A stretch of 54,609 nucleotides of DNA from Vibrio sp. MedPE-SWchi (GCA_001874155.1 MPDB01000013.1:1-54609), one strand, 5' to 3'. Counted from the stretch's first letter, positions 17,485-28,040 are shown. Translations and numbers: made by a program. The notes: generated by a model from the letters alone, not told the origin.

Positions 17485-18936
17485 ATGGCTACCCCGTCTA
17501 ATGCTACAACTAAAGCAAATCAAGCCACTCGAATCGAAGAAGATCTTTTAGGTCAACGTCATGTCCCGGCTGATGCGTATTACGGCATCCATACTTTGCG
17601 CGCAATCGAAAACTTCAATATTTCCAATTCAACCATCTCAGACGTACCCGAATTTATACGTGGCATGGTGATGACCAAAAAAGCGGCGGCGCTCGCTAAC
17701 AAAGAGCTTGGTGTACTACCCAAAGATGTGGCGAATCATATTATTCAGGCCTGTGACTTGATCCTAGAAACCGGGAAATGCATGGACCAATTCCCATCAG
17801 ATGTATTCCAGGGCGGCGCTGGTACCTCCGTTAATATGAACACCAATGAAGTGATCGCAAACGTTGCATTGGAGCTGATGGGGAAAGAGAAAGGTCAATA
17901 CGAATTCATTAACCCGAATGACCATGTAAACAAGAGCCAATCCACAAACTGTGCGTACCCAACGGGCTTCCGTATTTCCGTGTTCAACAGCGTGCGTAAA
18001 CTGATTGACGCAATTGAATACCTAAAGGGCTCCTTCGATCTTAAGAGCAAAGAATTTGAAAATACCCTAAAAATGGGCCGTACCCAGCTTCAAGACGCCG
18101 TTCCTATGACCGTGGGCCAAGAGTTCCATGCATGGGCGGTAACACTCAATGAAGAAATTCGCGCACTGCAATACACTTCTAAGCTGTTGCTCGAGGTGAA
18201 CCTTGGCGCTACCGCAATCGGCACCGGTTTAAATGCGGTTGATGGATACCAAGAAGCCGCGGTGAAGCACTTAGCCGCAGTGACAGGGCACGAATGCGTT
18301 CAAGCAGAAGACTTGATTGAAGCAACCTCAGACTGTGGTGCCTATGTGATGGCGCATGGTGCGTTGAAACGCCTTGCTGTGAAGTTGTCTAAGATCTGTA
18401 ATGACTTGCGTCTCCTCTCTTCTGGCCCACGTACAGGCCTTAACGAGCTAAACCTTCCTGAGCTACAAGCTGGCTCTTCAATCATGCCTGCGAAAGTGAA
18501 CCCAGTTGTACCTGAGGTGGTAAACCAAGTCTGCTTTAAGGTTCTCGGCAATGACAACACCATCTCGTTTGCTGCAGAAGGTGGGCAACTGCAACTGAAC
18601 GTTATGGAACCTGTGATCGCTCAAAGCATGTTCGAATCTTTAGACATCTTAACCAATGCCTGCGTTAACCTGCGCGACAAATGTGTTGATGGTATTACCG
18701 TGAACAAAGAAGTGTGTGAAGGCTACGTATTTAACTCAATCGGCATCGTTACTTACCTCAACCCATACATCGGCCATCACGAAGGTGACATCGTTGGTAA
18801 GATTTGTGCCGAGACAGGTCGAAGCGTAAGAGACGTCGTTTTAGAGCGCGGTTTGCTCACCGAGGAAGAACTTGATGACATTTTCTCGGTTGAAAACCTG
18901 ATGAGACCTCAGTATAAAGGCAAGCGTTACGAGTAA
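17485..18936 (+). CDS. aspA: Aspartate ammonia-lyase
   Basis: Reversibly converts L-aspartate to fumarate and ammonia, feeding fumarate respiration. The 483-residue tetrameric enzyme has the superfamily signature [16 protein letters not shown] near residues 332-347 (catalytic Ser loop), the [11 protein letters not shown] block near 113-123, and [20 protein letters not shown] precedes ATG. The first 15 residues are extra to E. coli AspA. A terminator separates it from dcuA, the carrier for the same substrates. Confidence 0.97.
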   Translation: MATPSNATTKANQATRIEEDLLGQRHVPADAYYGIHTLRAIENFNISNSTISDVPEFIRGMVMTKKAAALANKELGVLPKDVANHIIQACDLILETGKCMDQFPSDVFQGGAGTSVNMNTNEVIANVALELMGKEKGQYEFINPNDHVNKSQSTNCAYPTGFRISVFNSVRKLIDAIEYLKGSFDLKSKEFENTLKMGRTQLQDAVPMTVGQEFHAWAVTLNEEIRALQYTSKLLLEVNLGATAIGTGLNAVDGYQEAAVKHLAAVTGHECVQAEDLIEATSDCGAYVMAHGALKRLAVKLSKICNDLRLLSSGPRTGLNELNLPELQAGSSIMPAKVNPVVPEVVNQVCFKVLGNDNTISFAAEGGQLQLNVMEPVIAQSMFESLDILTNACVNLRDKCVDGITVNKEVCEGYVFNSIGIVTYLNPYIGHHEGDIVGKICAETGRSVRDVVLERGLLTEEELDDIFSVENLMRPQYKGKRYE

Positions 18937-18947
18937 TTGCTAAAACA

Positions 18948-18971
18948 GGCTCCCAATTGGGGGCCTTTTTT
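18948..18971 (+). terminator. Intrinsic terminator of aspA
   Basis: A 7-bp stem GGCTCCC / GGGGGCC (one G-U) with an AATT loop, followed by six T. Some read-through into dcuA is possible. Confidence 0.8.
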
Positions 18972-19068
18972 GGGCTTATTGACAATAAATCAAAATAACA
19001 AATACGCATAAGCTACTCATAATAAACATTTATCTTATTTAATTTAACAATAGAAAAGAGGTGATCAC

Positions 19069-20376
19069 ATGATCGCAGTTGAACTATTCGTGGTTCTATT
19101 CTTTATTTTCATTGGTGCTCGCATCGGTGGAATAGGAATAGGTTTTGCTGGCGGTGCAGGCGTAATCGCACTATCGCTTATTCTTGGTGTTCCAACGAGC
19201 CAATCGTTCATCCCAGTGGATGTCATCTTAATCATCATGTCAGTGATCACCGCAATCGCAGCAATGCAGGTTGCCGGGGGGATGGACTGGTTGGTACAGA
19301 TTGCAGAGAACTTCCTAAGAAAACATCCTGAACGCATCACTTTCTACGCACCGATTGTGACCTTCTTTATGACGCTGATGGCGGGTACAGGGCACACTGC
19401 CTTTTCAACCCTACCTGTGATTGCAGAAGTCGCTAAAGGTCAAGGTGTCCGACCTTCTCGTCCACTGTCGATTGCCGTGGTTGCCTCTCAAATCGCCATT
19501 ACAGCCTCACCAATTTCAGCAGCGGTTGTTGCCTTTGCAGCCATGCTGGCACCATTTGGTGTTGACTACCTAACACTGCTTGCGATCTGTATTCCAACCA
19601 CGTTCTTAGCCTGTATGGTTGGCGCATTCGTGGCTAATTTCATGGGCTGTGAATTGAAAGACGACCCTATCTATCAAGAGCGTTTAGAGAAAGGACTGAT
19701 CAAGCAATCGAGTAGCCAGCAACGTGAAATCTTGCCAACGGCAAAACGTGCAACCTTTATCTTCCTTGCTGCGATAGGCTTCGTTGTTTGTTACGCCGCT
19801 GCGATTTCAGGCTCTGTTGGTTTGATTGAAAACCCGACCCTAGGCCGAAATGAAGCGATCATGACCTTCATGCTAGCCGCTGCTGCCGCGATTGTTCTGT
19901 TTACGAAGATTGATGCGTCAAAGATCCCAGCCGCCGCAACATTCCGCTCAGGTATGACAGCGTGTGTCTGTGTTCTGGGTGTGGCTTGGTTAGGTTCAAC
20001 CTTCGTCAATGCGCACGTTGACGGCATTAAAGATGTCGCTGGCGCATTGCTTTCTGATTACCCTTGGATGCTCGCGCTGGTTCTATTCTTTGCTTCTATG
20101 CTGCTGTATTCTCAAGGTGCAACGACGGTTGCACTGATGCCTGCAGCATTGGCAATTGGTGTTGCGCCTCTAACAGCCGTTGCGTCTTTTGCCGCAGTCA
20201 GCGCTCTGTTCGTACTTCCAACCTATCCTACACTGCTTGCCGCCGTTGAGATGGATGACACGGGCTCGACTCGTATTGGTAAGTACGTATTCAACCACCC
20301 GTTCTTTATTCCGGGTGTTGCTACTATCGCGACTGCTGTTGCACTGGGCTTTACCTTCGGTAGCCTGCTCATCTAA
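19069..20376 (+). CDS. dcuA: Anaerobic C4-dicarboxylate transporter DcuA
   Basis: A 435-residue membrane carrier for aspartate, fumarate and succinate. DcuA-type blocks are GARIGGIGIGFAGGAG, ITAIAAMQVAGGMDWLV, GTGHTAFSTLPVIAEVAKGQ and the C-terminal LPTYPTLLAAVEMDDTGST plus FNHPFFIPG, which differ from the DcuB forms in the gene at 8781. GAGGTG precedes ATG. The order aspA-dcuA-dsbD equals that of E. coli, where DcuA takes up aspartate for AspA. Confidence 0.95.
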   Translation: MIAVELFVVLFFIFIGARIGGIGIGFAGGAGVIALSLILGVPTSQSFIPVDVILIIMSVITAIAAMQVAGGMDWLVQIAENFLRKHPERITFYAPIVTFFMTLMAGTGHTAFSTLPVIAEVAKGQGVRPSRPLSIAVVASQIAITASPISAAVVAFAAMLAPFGVDYLTLLAICIPTTFLACMVGAFVANFMGCELKDDPIYQERLEKGLIKQSSSQQREILPTAKRATFIFLAAIGFVVCYAAAISGSVGLIENPTLGRNEAIMTFMLAAAAAIVLFTKIDASKIPAAATFRSGMTACVCVLGVAWLGSTFVNAHVDGIKDVAGALLSDYPWMLALVLFFASMLLYSQGATTVALMPAALAIGVAPLTAVASFAAVSALFVLPTYPTLLAAVEMDDTGSTRIGKYVFNHPFFIPGVATIATAVALGFTFGSLLI

Positions 20377-20409
20377 AGAAAATTAAGTAAAGCTCACAAA
20401 TACTTAATT

Positions 20410-20450
20410 AACAGGCCTGATTATTCAGGCCTGATTATTCAGGCCTGTTT
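20410..20450 (+). repeat. Tandem 14-bp repeat forming the dcuA terminator
   Basis: CAGGCCTGATTATT occurs at 20412-20425 and again at 20426-20439, followed by a partial third copy CAGGCCTG (20440-20447) and TTT. Each CAGGCCTG is self-complementary, so any two copies can pair with ATTATT as the loop. The result is a terminator-like hairpin with a choice of partners. Confidence 0.75.
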
Positions 20451-20531
20451 CATTTCGGATGAAACTTATTCCGCCTCAAACCTGTCTGATTGAGTTAAGA
20501 TATCTATTCCTTTATTAGAAAGACGGTTCGT

Positions 20532-22346
20532 ATGCGTTTATTTACTCTTGTTTTCGCTCTGGTTTTGTCGCTCGGTATTGCACCAGCACATGCGCTTTTT
20601 TCAAACAGCTCGGATTCATTGTTCTCTCAAACAGACAGCAACACCTTTGTGCCTGTCGACCAAGCATTCCCGTTTAATTTTTATCAACAAGGCAATCGCC
20701 TCTTTCTCGATTGGCAAGTCAAAGACGAGTATTACCTCTATCAAGATCGCATTACCATCAGTGGCGAGGGCGTCACCCTCGGTGAGTTTGACATGCGAAA
20801 GGGGCAGCCTTATGAAGATGAGTTCTTTGGTAAGGTCAACATTTATACCGAGCCGCTGTTAATCAACTTATCACTCAGTGAGTATGAAGATAAAGCTCGC
20901 GTGATTGTTCAATATCAGGGGTGTGCCAAGGCAGGGTTCTGCTACCCACCTGAAACGCGCGTCATCGACATTACCCCCTTTGAGTTCTCAGACGATGCCA
21001 CCGTAGCTGTTGCCGCTAAGGCCACTTCAAACAATGAACGTTCAGAGAGTGATTCAAGTCAACCCCAACCTGATCTTCAATCCTCAGCAGACGGCGAGTT
21101 AGCCAATACGCTGGGTGAAAACTGGTGGACACCCTTACTGTTTTTAGCGCTCGGTGTCGGTCTTGCGTTCACACCTTGTGTCTTACCTATGTACCCTATT
21201 TTGACCAGCATCGTTTTGGGTAGTGGTAAACTGAGTCAGACCCGAGCGTTAGGGCTGTCGTTTATCTACGTTCAAGGAATGGCGCTGACTTACACATTAC
21301 TCGGCTTAGTCGTCGCATCGGCTGGTATGCAATTTCAAGCCGCCATGCAGCACCCCTATGTTCTTGTTGGTTTGAGCGCTCTATTCATTGCGCTTGCCGC
21401 TTCCATGTTTGGTTTATATAGCTTGCAACTGCCTAGTGGCATACAGACTTGGCTTAATAACCTTAGTAATAAGCAAAAGGGCGGCAGCAGCCTCGGCGTG
21501 TTTGGCATGGGTGCGATTTCTGGTCTGGTTTGCTCTCCTTGCACCACCGCTCCGCTATCGGGCGCGTTACTCTACGTGGCGCAAAGCGGCGATTTATTGA
21601 CAGGGGGCATAGCTCTGTACGCCTTAGCGATGGGCATGGGTATCCCATTAATGCTTGCCGCTGTCTTTGGTAATAAATTACTGCCGAAAGCGGGCGCATG
21701 GATGGATGTGGTCAAAACCCTATTCGGATTTGTCCTCCTCGCAGCACCGATCTTCTTGCTAGAACGCATATTGCCAACCCTTTGGACTACGGTTCTTTGG
21801 TCTCTACTCGGCTTAGTCACGTTTGGTTGGTTGTACCACCTTAAGAACCGATTGCCATTTGGCGGCTGGAAACAAAGTGCGGTGGGTATCATTGCGGTAC
21901 TTGGCCTTTTCGCTTCCGCGCAGCCTGCGCTCAATTACTACTTCAACCCGGGAAGCGAATCTGAGCAATCGACCATCCGCTTTATTCAGATTAGTAATGT
22001 TGCAGACCTTAAAACGCAGTTAGAGCTTGCCAAGCAAAACAACAGGCCGGTGATGCTCGATTTCTATGCCGATTGGTGTGTTGCGTGCAAAGAATTTGAA
22101 AAATACACCTTCCACCACCCTGACGTAGAAACCCAATTGCAAAACTTCACCTTGCTGCAAGCGGATGTCACGCGCAATAGACCGGAAGATATTGAGCTTC
22201 TCAAACACCTCAATGTGCTTGGCCTTCCAACCATAGAGTTTTGGGATGCGAACGGGACGCAAGTCAATGCCGCGAGATTAACCGGTTTTATGCAAGCAAA
22301 ACCATTTTTAGAGCATATCAATGCGCTACTCGCTCTAGATAAATAG
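20532..22346 (+). CDS. dsbD: Thiol:disulfide interchange protein DsbD
   Basis: Carries electrons from cytoplasmic thioredoxin across the inner membrane to DsbC, DsbG and CcmG. The 604-residue protein has three parts. A signal peptide (cleavage after AHA near residue 22) leads to a periplasmic alpha domain with the redox pair CAKAGFC. A central eight-helix beta domain carries the cysteines of TPCVLPMYP and [12 protein letters not shown]-terminal thioredoxin-like gamma domain has WCVAC near residues 517-521. Synteny with aspA-dcuA matches E. coli. A terminator follows. Confidence 0.96.
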   Translation: MRLFTLVFALVLSLGIAPAHALFSNSSDSLFSQTDSNTFVPVDQAFPFNFYQQGNRLFLDWQVKDEYYLYQDRITISGEGVTLGEFDMRKGQPYEDEFFGKVNIYTEPLLINLSLSEYEDKARVIVQYQGCAKAGFCYPPETRVIDITPFEFSDDATVAVAAKATSNNERSESDSSQPQPDLQSSADGELANTLGENWWTPLLFLALGVGLAFTPCVLPMYPILTSIVLGSGKLSQTRALGLSFIYVQGMALTYTLLGLVVASAGMQFQAAMQHPYVLVGLSALFIALAASMFGLYSLQLPSGIQTWLNNLSNKQKGGSSLGVFGMGAISGLVCSPCTTAPLSGALLYVAQSGDLLTGGIALYALAMGMGIPLMLAAVFGNKLLPKAGAWMDVVKTLFGFVLLAAPIFLLERILPTLWTTVLWSLLGLVTFGWLYHLKNRLPFGGWKQSAVGIIAVLGLFASAQPALNYYFNPGSESEQSTIRFIQISNVADLKTQLELAKQNNRPVMLDFYADWCVACKEFEKYTFHHPDVETQLQNFTLLQADVTRNRPEDIELLKHLNVLGLPTIEFWDANGTQVNAARLTGFMQAKPFLEHINALLALDK

Positions 22347-22358
22347 AGCGCGATAGAC

Positions 22359-22391
22359 AAAAGAGTTGGGTGATGTTTACCCAACTCTTTC
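22359..22391 (+). terminator. Intrinsic terminator of dsbD
   Basis: A perfect 12-bp stem AAAGAGTTGGGT / ACCCAACTCTTT with a 7-nt loop. The T-tract is part of the stem. Confidence 0.85.
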
Positions 22392-22495
22392 ACATTTTAG
22401 GAAGAAAAATCAGGCAATAAGCCTGTATTGGTTGTCACACCCGCTTCAAGTGGTAATACTAAAATTAACCTTTTTCCTAATAAGTGCATAACTGT

Positions 22496-23125
22496 ATGGA
22501 ACCAACCTATTCAATAATCATTGCCGATGACCACCCGTTATTCCGCAATGCATTATTTCAGTCTGTTCATATGGCCGTTAGCGGTGCAAATCTACTTGAA
22601 GCGGACTCTCTCGATGCACTTCTTAGCCTCTTAAAGAAAGAAGAAGAGCCCGATCTCTTGCTGCTTGATCTTAAAATGCCAGGCGCGAATGGCATGTCTG
22701 GGTTAATCCATTTGCGTGCGGAATACCCTGACTTACCGATCGTTGTTGTTTCGGCCAGTGAAGAAGCGTCGGTGGTGAGCCAAGTGAAAAGCCACGGAGC
22801 ATTTGGCTTCATACCCAAGTCGAGTGACATGCGCGAGCTCATCAGCGCACTGAATCAAGTTCTCAACGGTGACCCATTCTTCCCGGAAGGATTGATTACG
22901 AATAATGCCGCGTGTAGCGATCTCGCTGAAAAAATATCCGCGCTGACGCCACAACAGTACAAGGTGTTAGGTATGTTATCTGATGGTTTGTTGAATAAAC
23001 AAATCGCTTATGAATTGCATGTTTCGGAAGCGACCATCAAGGCGCACATGACCGCTATCTTCCGAAAGTTAGGCGTAAAAAACCGTACTCAAGCGGTAAT
23101 TCTTCTTCAAGAACAGCACAACTAG
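22496..23125 (+). CDS. crbR: LuxR-family response regulator, CrbR-like (acetate control)
   Basis: A 209-residue NarL/FixJ-type regulator. The receiver domain is at 1-120 (acidic pair in IIADDHP, phospho-acceptor in LLLLDLKMPG, Lys in FIPKSS). A LuxR-type helix-turn-helix is at about 145-205 (LTPQQYKVLGMLSDGLLNKQ, SEATIKAHMTAIFRKLGV). The ATG at 22496 is preferred to an upstream GTG at 22484; neither has a strong ribosome-binding site. Position beside an NhaP2 gene and the acetate genes matches V. cholerae CrbR, which with CrbS activates acs. The partner CrbS gene is 7 kb downstream in this window. Confidence 0.82.
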   Translation: MEPTYSIIIADDHPLFRNALFQSVHMAVSGANLLEADSLDALLSLLKKEEEPDLLLLDLKMPGANGMSGLIHLRAEYPDLPIVVVSASEEASVVSQVKSHGAFGFIPKSSDMRELISALNQVLNGDPFFPEGLITNNAACSDLAEKISALTPQQYKVLGMLSDGLLNKQIAYELHVSEATIKAHMTAIFRKLGVKNRTQAVILLQEQHN

Positions 23126-23154
23126 CGACGGTCAATTGTTCAGAGTGAAGCTGC

Positions 23155-24885
23155 CTAGGCAGCTTCTTCTGGTAAACAAAGGCCAAGTTTCGTCACTTTA
23201 TTATCATGCACTTCCGCAACCACCCAGTGTAACCCTTCCCAATCAAAACTATCCCCAAGCACGGAATACTGACCGAGCTGCTCTTGTGCGAGCTGTTTGA
23301 GTGTCATGCTCTGATCTTGCAACGAGACCGAGATTCCATAGAATTCAACCACACTTTCAATCGATGTTGCCGCATCCAAGAAGAAGTCGCCGTAGAAACG
23401 AGCCGTCTCTTCTTTCTCAATAGGTGCTTCACTGAAAAGCTCACTCAAGGCATCGAGATCCTTGTCTTGCCCCAATACACATAAGGTGTCATTCGCTTCT
23501 AGTACGGTGCTACCCGATGGGTGGAAGAGTGTATTATTTCTAAATAGAGCGGTAATGCGGGTTCCTTCAGGCATCGTCAAACGCTTGAGCGGCTCACCTA
23601 TGCACCACTTCTCTTCTTTCAGTTGGTAAACAAACATCTCCCATTCACTGGTTGGAAAGATTTCAATACCACTGCGATAGATAGGGCTCGGCTTAGGCGG
23701 GAGAGAGACGTTAGCCATCGATGCCGCTTTCATTAACGTTCCTCCCTGAACAATCAAGGAGACCATGACGACAAAGAAAGCGATATTAAAGTACAGCTGA
23801 GCATTTTCGAGCCCCGCCATCATCGGGAAAACCGCTAGGATGATAGGCACCGCCCCTCTTAGGCCAACCCAAGAAACAAACCATCGCTCTCGAGTATTAA
23901 AGCTTCTAAACGGCAGCAATCCTAACCAAACCGAGATTGGACGCGCGATTAAGATCATGCCAAACGCCAACGCTAACGCAGGCAACATTATTTGAATCAG
24001 AGTCGAAGGGGTAACCAAGAGCCCTAGCACCAAGAACATGACAATCTGACTTAACCAAGTCATTCCATCCAATACGCTAAGAATTGAGTGACGAGAGCAC
24101 GTCGGCTTGTTACCGATTAACAGCCCCACCAAATAAATCGTTAATATTCCGCTCCCGCCCAAAATTGTCGACAGGGCAAACAGGGCAATACCGCCACTGA
24201 GAACCAAAATCGAGTACATGCCCTCGGGCAATAAAATCCGATTAACAAGCGACCACAGTAACCAGCCACCAGCAAACCCCACCAGGGCACCAATACCAAA
24301 CTGCATGGCAAAGCTTGTCGCTAAGAACCCGACACCCATGTCCATGTCAGGATTAGATAAAATGGCGATCAGCGTGACGGTGAGGAAAACCGCCATAGGG
24401 TCGTTGGTTCCCGATTCGATCTCTAAGGTTGCGCCGACACGCTCATTGAGGCTTTTTCCTTTAAGAAGTGAGAATACGGCGGCGGCATCGGTTGACCCAA
24501 CAATGGCACCCACCAAAATACCTTGCAGTAACGTTAAGTCAAAAAGCCACGAAGCCATAAGCCCCGTAATAGTCGCCGTGCAAGCCACGCCAATGGTGGC
24601 TAGAGAAAGAGATGGCCAAAAGGCCACTTTAAAGCTGGAGACTTTGGTACGCATACCGCCATCAAGAAGAATGATCGCTAAAGCAAGATTACTGACAAGA
24701 TACGTTAGAGAATAATCATCAAAGTTGATGCCCCCAGGACCATCTTCGCCAGCCATCATTCCAACAAATAGAAAAACGAGCAGAATTGGTACACCCAGTT
24801 TGGAAGAAGCCCGGCTAACAAGGACACTAATCGCGATCAACGTCGCTCCAGTTAGAAATAAACTATTGATGGTATTTACGTCCAA
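23155..24885 (-). CDS. nhaP2: K+/H+ (cation/proton) antiporter NhaP2
   Basis: A CPA1 antiporter of 576 residues if translation begins at the TTG at 24885. That codon has GGAGG five nt upstream and gives a start ([10 protein letters not shown]) that aligns with E. coli CvrA/NhaP2 (578 aa); a longer frame from 24939 has an unlikely N-terminus. About 12 helices carry the family motifs [18 protein letters not shown] and ESGTNDP. Cytoplasmic TrkA_C-like and CorC_HlyC-like domains follow after about residue 400. V. cholerae NhaP2 exports K+ (and Na+) at acid pH. Confidence 0.9.
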   Translation of the reverse strand: MDVNTINSLFLTGATLIAISVLVSRASSKLGVPILLVFLFVGMMAGEDGPGGINFDDYSLTYLVSNLALAIILLDGGMRTKVSSFKVAFWPSLSLATIGVACTATITGLMASWLFDLTLLQGILVGAIVGSTDAAAVFSLLKGKSLNERVGATLEIESGTNDPMAVFLTVTLIAILSNPDMDMGVGFLATSFAMQFGIGALVGFAGGWLLWSLVNRILLPEGMYSILVLSGGIALFALSTILGGSGILTIYLVGLLIGNKPTCSRHSILSVLDGMTWLSQIVMFLVLGLLVTPSTLIQIMLPALALAFGMILIARPISVWLGLLPFRSFNTRERWFVSWVGLRGAVPIILAVFPMMAGLENAQLYFNIAFFVVMVSLIVQGGTLMKAASMANVSLPPKPSPIYRSGIEIFPTSEWEMFVYQLKEEKWCIGEPLKRLTMPEGTRITALFRNNTLFHPSGSTVLEANDTLCVLGQDKDLDALSELFSEAPIEKEETARFYGDFFLDAATSIESVVEFYGISVSLQDQSMTLKQLAQEQLGQYSVLGDSFDWEGLHWVVAEVHDNKVTKLGLCLPEEAA

Positions 24886-25233
24886 TTCATCCTCCAAATG
24901 CGCGCTACGGGTCGTGTTACAATATAACAAACATCCCACGGAGATGGTTAAATTCTTCTAAACAACAGAGACTCACAGCGAGTTTTCTTCACTGATTTCA
25001 ACTTAATCCTCTCTATTTCCCACCGCCAATATACATCAACACACACATAAGCATTAGACCTTTGGCTAAATTAACATCGCATTAACATCACACTTCCTAT
25101 TTTAAGCCCTTATTTTTAGGTGTTTTTTTACATTATTGACCCCGACTAAAGTTGAAAAGAATCCTTGCCTCCCCCTTGCTATTGTACAAAGTGAAACATT
25201 TCATTAACAACAATACATCGTAAGGAGACGACG
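24886..25233. other. nhaP2-symporter intergenic regulatory region
   Basis: 348 nt between divergent genes. It holds the CTAAAGT element at 25146-25158 and an A/T-rich stretch. A candidate promoter for the symporter operon is TTGAAA (25153-25158) with TATTGT near 25181-25186. No gene is visible. Confidence 0.5.
25146..25158 (+). promoter_or_regulatory. CTAAAGT element, candidate CrbR site (symporter promoter)
   Basis: CTAAAGTTGAAAA, preceded by CCCGA, 76 nt before the small-subunit start. A similar sequence occurs upstream of acs (37498) and of the CBS-domain gene (34861). Assignment to CrbR is inference. Confidence 0.35.
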
Positions 25234-25497
25234 ATGGCATTTGAAAATAAAGATGACGCCAAGGCGTATTGGGACAAAAACGTCAAAATCATGATTAAAC
25301 TGATGATCGTGTGGTTTGTTGTTTCGTTCGGCTGCGGCATTCTTTTTGTTGATGTACTAAACCAATTTCAAATAGGTGGTTACAAGCTTGGATTCTGGTT
25401 TGCTCAACAAGGTTCGATTTATGCGTTTCTAGGGATTATTTTCTACTACGCGTGGAAAATGAGACAGCTTGATCGCGAATTTAACGTAGAAGAATAA
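25234..25497 (+). CDS. Sodium symporter small subunit (DUF4212)
   Basis: An 87-residue membrane protein with two helices (about 21-43 and 55-75) and the family block LGFWFAQQGSI. DUF4212 proteins are encoded just upstream of VC_2705-type sodium:solute symporters and are assumed to be accessory subunits. It has a strong start (AAGGAG at 8 nt) and ends 12 nt before the large-subunit ATG, so the two form an operon. This differs from E. coli, where the companion of ActP is a DUF485 protein. Confidence 0.88.
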   Translation: MAFENKDDAKAYWDKNVKIMIKLMIVWFVVSFGCGILFVDVLNQFQIGGYKLGFWFAQQGSIYAFLGIIFYYAWKMRQLDREFNVEE

Positions 25498-25509
25498 GGA
25501 ACACCTCAG

Positions 25510-27237
25510 ATGGACTTGAAAACAATCACCTATCTCGTAGTAGGTGCCACATTTTTGCTCTACATCGGTATCGCTATTTGGGCGCGTGCTGGTTCAACGA
25601 AAGAGTTTTATGTCGCTGGTGGCGGTGTAAACCCAATTGCAAATGGTATGGCAACTGCCGCTGACTGGATGTCGGCAGCTTCTTTCATATCAATGGCTGG
25701 CTTAATTGCCTTCATGGGTTACGGCGGTTCAGTATTCTTAATGGGTTGGACAGGCGGTTATGTACTGCTCGCGTTACTTCTAGCACCATACCTACGTAAG
25801 TTTGGTAAATTCACGGTACCTGAGTTTGTTGGTGAGCGTTTCTACTCAAACACAGCTCGTGTTGTTGCGGTAGCTTGTTTGATCATCGCTTCTGTTACTT
25901 ACGTAATCGGTCAAATGAAAGGGGTTGGTGTTGCTTTTGGTCGCTTCCTGGAAGTGGACTATGATACTGGCCTAATGATTGGTATGTGTATCGTATTCAT
26001 GTACGCCGTTATGGGCGGTATGAAAGGCATTACCTACACGCAGATTGCGCAATATTGTGTCCTCATTTTAGCTTACACTATTCCTGCAATATTCATCTCT
26101 CTGCAACTTACTGGTCACCCTCTACCTCAAATCGGTCTCGGGAGTACCATGGTCGGAACCGATGTCTATCTGCTCGACCGGCTCGATCAGGTGGTCACCG
26201 AACTCGGGTTTACCGAATATACCACCCAAGTTCGTGGTGATACGTTAAACATGTTTGTTTACACCATGTCATTGATGATCGGTACAGCAGGTCTACCTCA
26301 CGTAATCATCCGTTTCTTCACTGTACCTAAGGTACGTGATGCGCGTACGTCTGCAGGTTGGGCTCTATTCTTCATTGCGATTCTTTACACGACGGCGCCT
26401 GCTGTATCAGCAATGGCACGTCTAAACCTAATGGAAACAGTGAATCCTAGTGCAGGTGAATACCTAGCGTACGATGAACGTCCTGACTGGTTTAAAAACT
26501 GGGAGAAAACTGGTCTACTAGGCTTTGATGATATTAATGGTGATGGCAACATCAACTACACGTCTAGCGCAGAAACCAATGAGCTAAAAGTTGACCGTGA
26601 CATCATGGTTCTAGCAAACCCTGAGATTGCAAAACTGCCTAACTGGGTTATCGCTCTCGTAGCGGCAGGTGGTCTAGCAGCGGCACTATCAACAGCGGCG
26701 GGTCTACTGTTGGCTATCTCCTCATCCATATCCCATGACTTAATTAAAGGGGTGATAAACCCGAACATCTCAGAGAAGAAAGAGCTGCTCGCCAGTCGAA
26801 TATCCATGGCGGTCGCGATCGCAGTCGCTGGTTATCTCGGGCTTAACCCGCCTGGATTTGCAGCCGGTACGGTGGCACTCGCGTTCGGTCTAGCGGCTTC
26901 CTCCATCTTCCCTGCATTGATGATGGGTATCTTCAGCAAGACGATCAATAAAGAAGGTGCTATCGCAGGTATGATCACCGGTATCAGTATTACTCTATTC
27001 TACGTATTCCAACACAAAGGCATCCTATTTGTCTCTGATTGGACTTACCTAGAAAGCTGGGGTAGTAACTGGTTCCTAGGCATTGAGCCTAATGCATTCG
27101 GTGCTATCGGTGCGATGTTCAACTTCCTTGTTGCCTTTGCTGTTTCTCGTGTAACCGCTGAGACACCTCAAGAAGTGAAAGATTTAGTAGAACACGTTCG
27201 TGTACCTGCGGGTGCTGGTGACGCCGTTGACCACTAA
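25510..27237 (+). CDS. Sodium:solute symporter, acetate-permease (ActP-like) type
   Basis: A 575-residue inner-membrane protein of the SSS family with 13 or so helices. The N-terminus KEFYVAGGGVNPIANGMATA and ADWMSAASFISMAGLIAFMG carry the conserved Na+/substrate-site region. It resembles the VC_2705 subfamily and ActP, which take up acetate and related monocarboxylates. An extramembrane loop near residues 320-370 includes an EF-hand-like stretch (D341-S352, DINGDGNIN). Codon use shifts in two internal blocks. Setting among CrbSR and acs supports acetate as substrate. Confidence 0.87.
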   Translation: MDLKTITYLVVGATFLLYIGIAIWARAGSTKEFYVAGGGVNPIANGMATAADWMSAASFISMAGLIAFMGYGGSVFLMGWTGGYVLLALLLAPYLRKFGKFTVPEFVGERFYSNTARVVAVACLIIASVTYVIGQMKGVGVAFGRFLEVDYDTGLMIGMCIVFMYAVMGGMKGITYTQIAQYCVLILAYTIPAIFISLQLTGHPLPQIGLGSTMVGTDVYLLDRLDQVVTELGFTEYTTQVRGDTLNMFVYTMSLMIGTAGLPHVIIRFFTVPKVRDARTSAGWALFFIAILYTTAPAVSAMARLNLMETVNPSAGEYLAYDERPDWFKNWEKTGLLGFDDINGDGNINYTSSAETNELKVDRDIMVLANPEIAKLPNWVIALVAAGGLAAALSTAAGLLLAISSSISHDLIKGVINPNISEKKELLASRISMAVAIAVAGYLGLNPPGFAAGTVALAFGLAASSIFPALMMGIFSKTINKEGAIAGMITGISITLFYVFQHKGILFVSDWTYLESWGSNWFLGIEPNAFGAIGAMFNFLVAFAVSRVTAETPQEVKDLVEHVRVPAGAGDAVDH

Positions 27238-27254
27238 AATCTAACCTGAACCAC

Positions 27255-27278
27255 AAAAGCCCCTTCGGGGGCTTTTTT
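27255..27278 (+). terminator. Intrinsic terminator of the symporter operon
   Basis: AAAAGCCCC-TTCG-GGGGCTTTTTT: a 9-bp stem with a UUCG tetraloop and a U-tract. Confidence 0.95.
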
Positions 27279-27358
27279 AATCTGCTCAATCCTGTACTTT
27301 ATTCATAATTACAAATAGTTAACCTAATATAAGCGTCTATAGCTGCAAGGAAGCCACT

Positions 27359-27847
27359 ATGTTCAAAAATAAGCACCTCATCGTTGCTATGCTCGTCGCG
27401 CCAGTTCTTTCTATTGTTGCTTACGTCGGTACAGATATGGCACTGAGCGAAAAGCCACACGCAGCCAAGAAAGGCGAAGCATACAAGTTACTGAGTAAAT
27501 CTAACTGTCGATACACCAGCGGCTTATGCGATATGGAAAATGGTGAATTCAAGATTCAATTTCGCTCTGAGAGCATCACGGATACACAGCTACAACTCAG
27601 CCTAAGTTCAAAGCTTCCTTTGCAAGGCATCAAGCTGTCATTGGTGGATGATATTGAACAAACGGGTACGCCGGTCAGCATGGAACCTCTCGATGATAGC
27701 GAACTCAACTGGGGCATTCGCCTGCCAGCACCTGCGTCTGAAGAGACCTGGCTTAGAGTCGCGGTTCAGTCAAACGACACCCTTTACTACGGCGATACTC
27801 AAACGGCTTTCGTAAACTACGAAACGCTGCTTGATAAAGCGGAATAA
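27359..27847 (+). CDS. Conserved hypothetical membrane-anchored protein
   Basis: A 162-residue protein I do not recognise beyond its occurrence in vibrios. One N-terminal hydrophobic segment (residues 8-24, LIVAMLVAPVLSIVAYVG) would be an uncleaved anchor or signal peptide. The rest is a soluble, probably beta-rich domain that would face the periplasm. It holds two nearby cysteines (SNCRYTSGLCDM, near residues 50 and 58) that could form a disulfide. AAGGAAG precedes ATG, and the gene has its own terminator. It may be a homologue of a gene next to VC2705 in V. cholerae; the function is unknown. Confidence 0.75.
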   Translation: MFKNKHLIVAMLVAPVLSIVAYVGTDMALSEKPHAAKKGEAYKLLSKSNCRYTSGLCDMENGEFKIQFRSESITDTQLQLSLSSKLPLQGIKLSLVDDIEQTGTPVSMEPLDDSELNWGIRLPAPASEETWLRVAVQSNDTLYYGDTQTAFVNYETLLDKAE

Positions 27848-27880
27848 ACGCGACATACGTACCCCAATCCAATACCGAGA

Positions 27881-27908
27881 GGCTGCACCCGTTTGTTGCA
27901 GCCTTTTC
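27881..27908 (+). terminator. Intrinsic terminator after the hypothetical gene
   Basis: A 7-bp stem GGCTGCA / TGCAGCC with a 9-nt loop, followed by TTTTCT. Confidence 0.8.
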
Positions 27909-28040
27909 TAATTCACCGTCCTCTAGCACTCAGCACTCCATTACCTTCCTCTGCACTTAAAGAATACTTGTCACCATAGAAACGCAAAGCCCCCTTCTCT
28001 CTCACTTCTTTTTTAAAAGAGTTGTTTTTAATTGCTTAAT

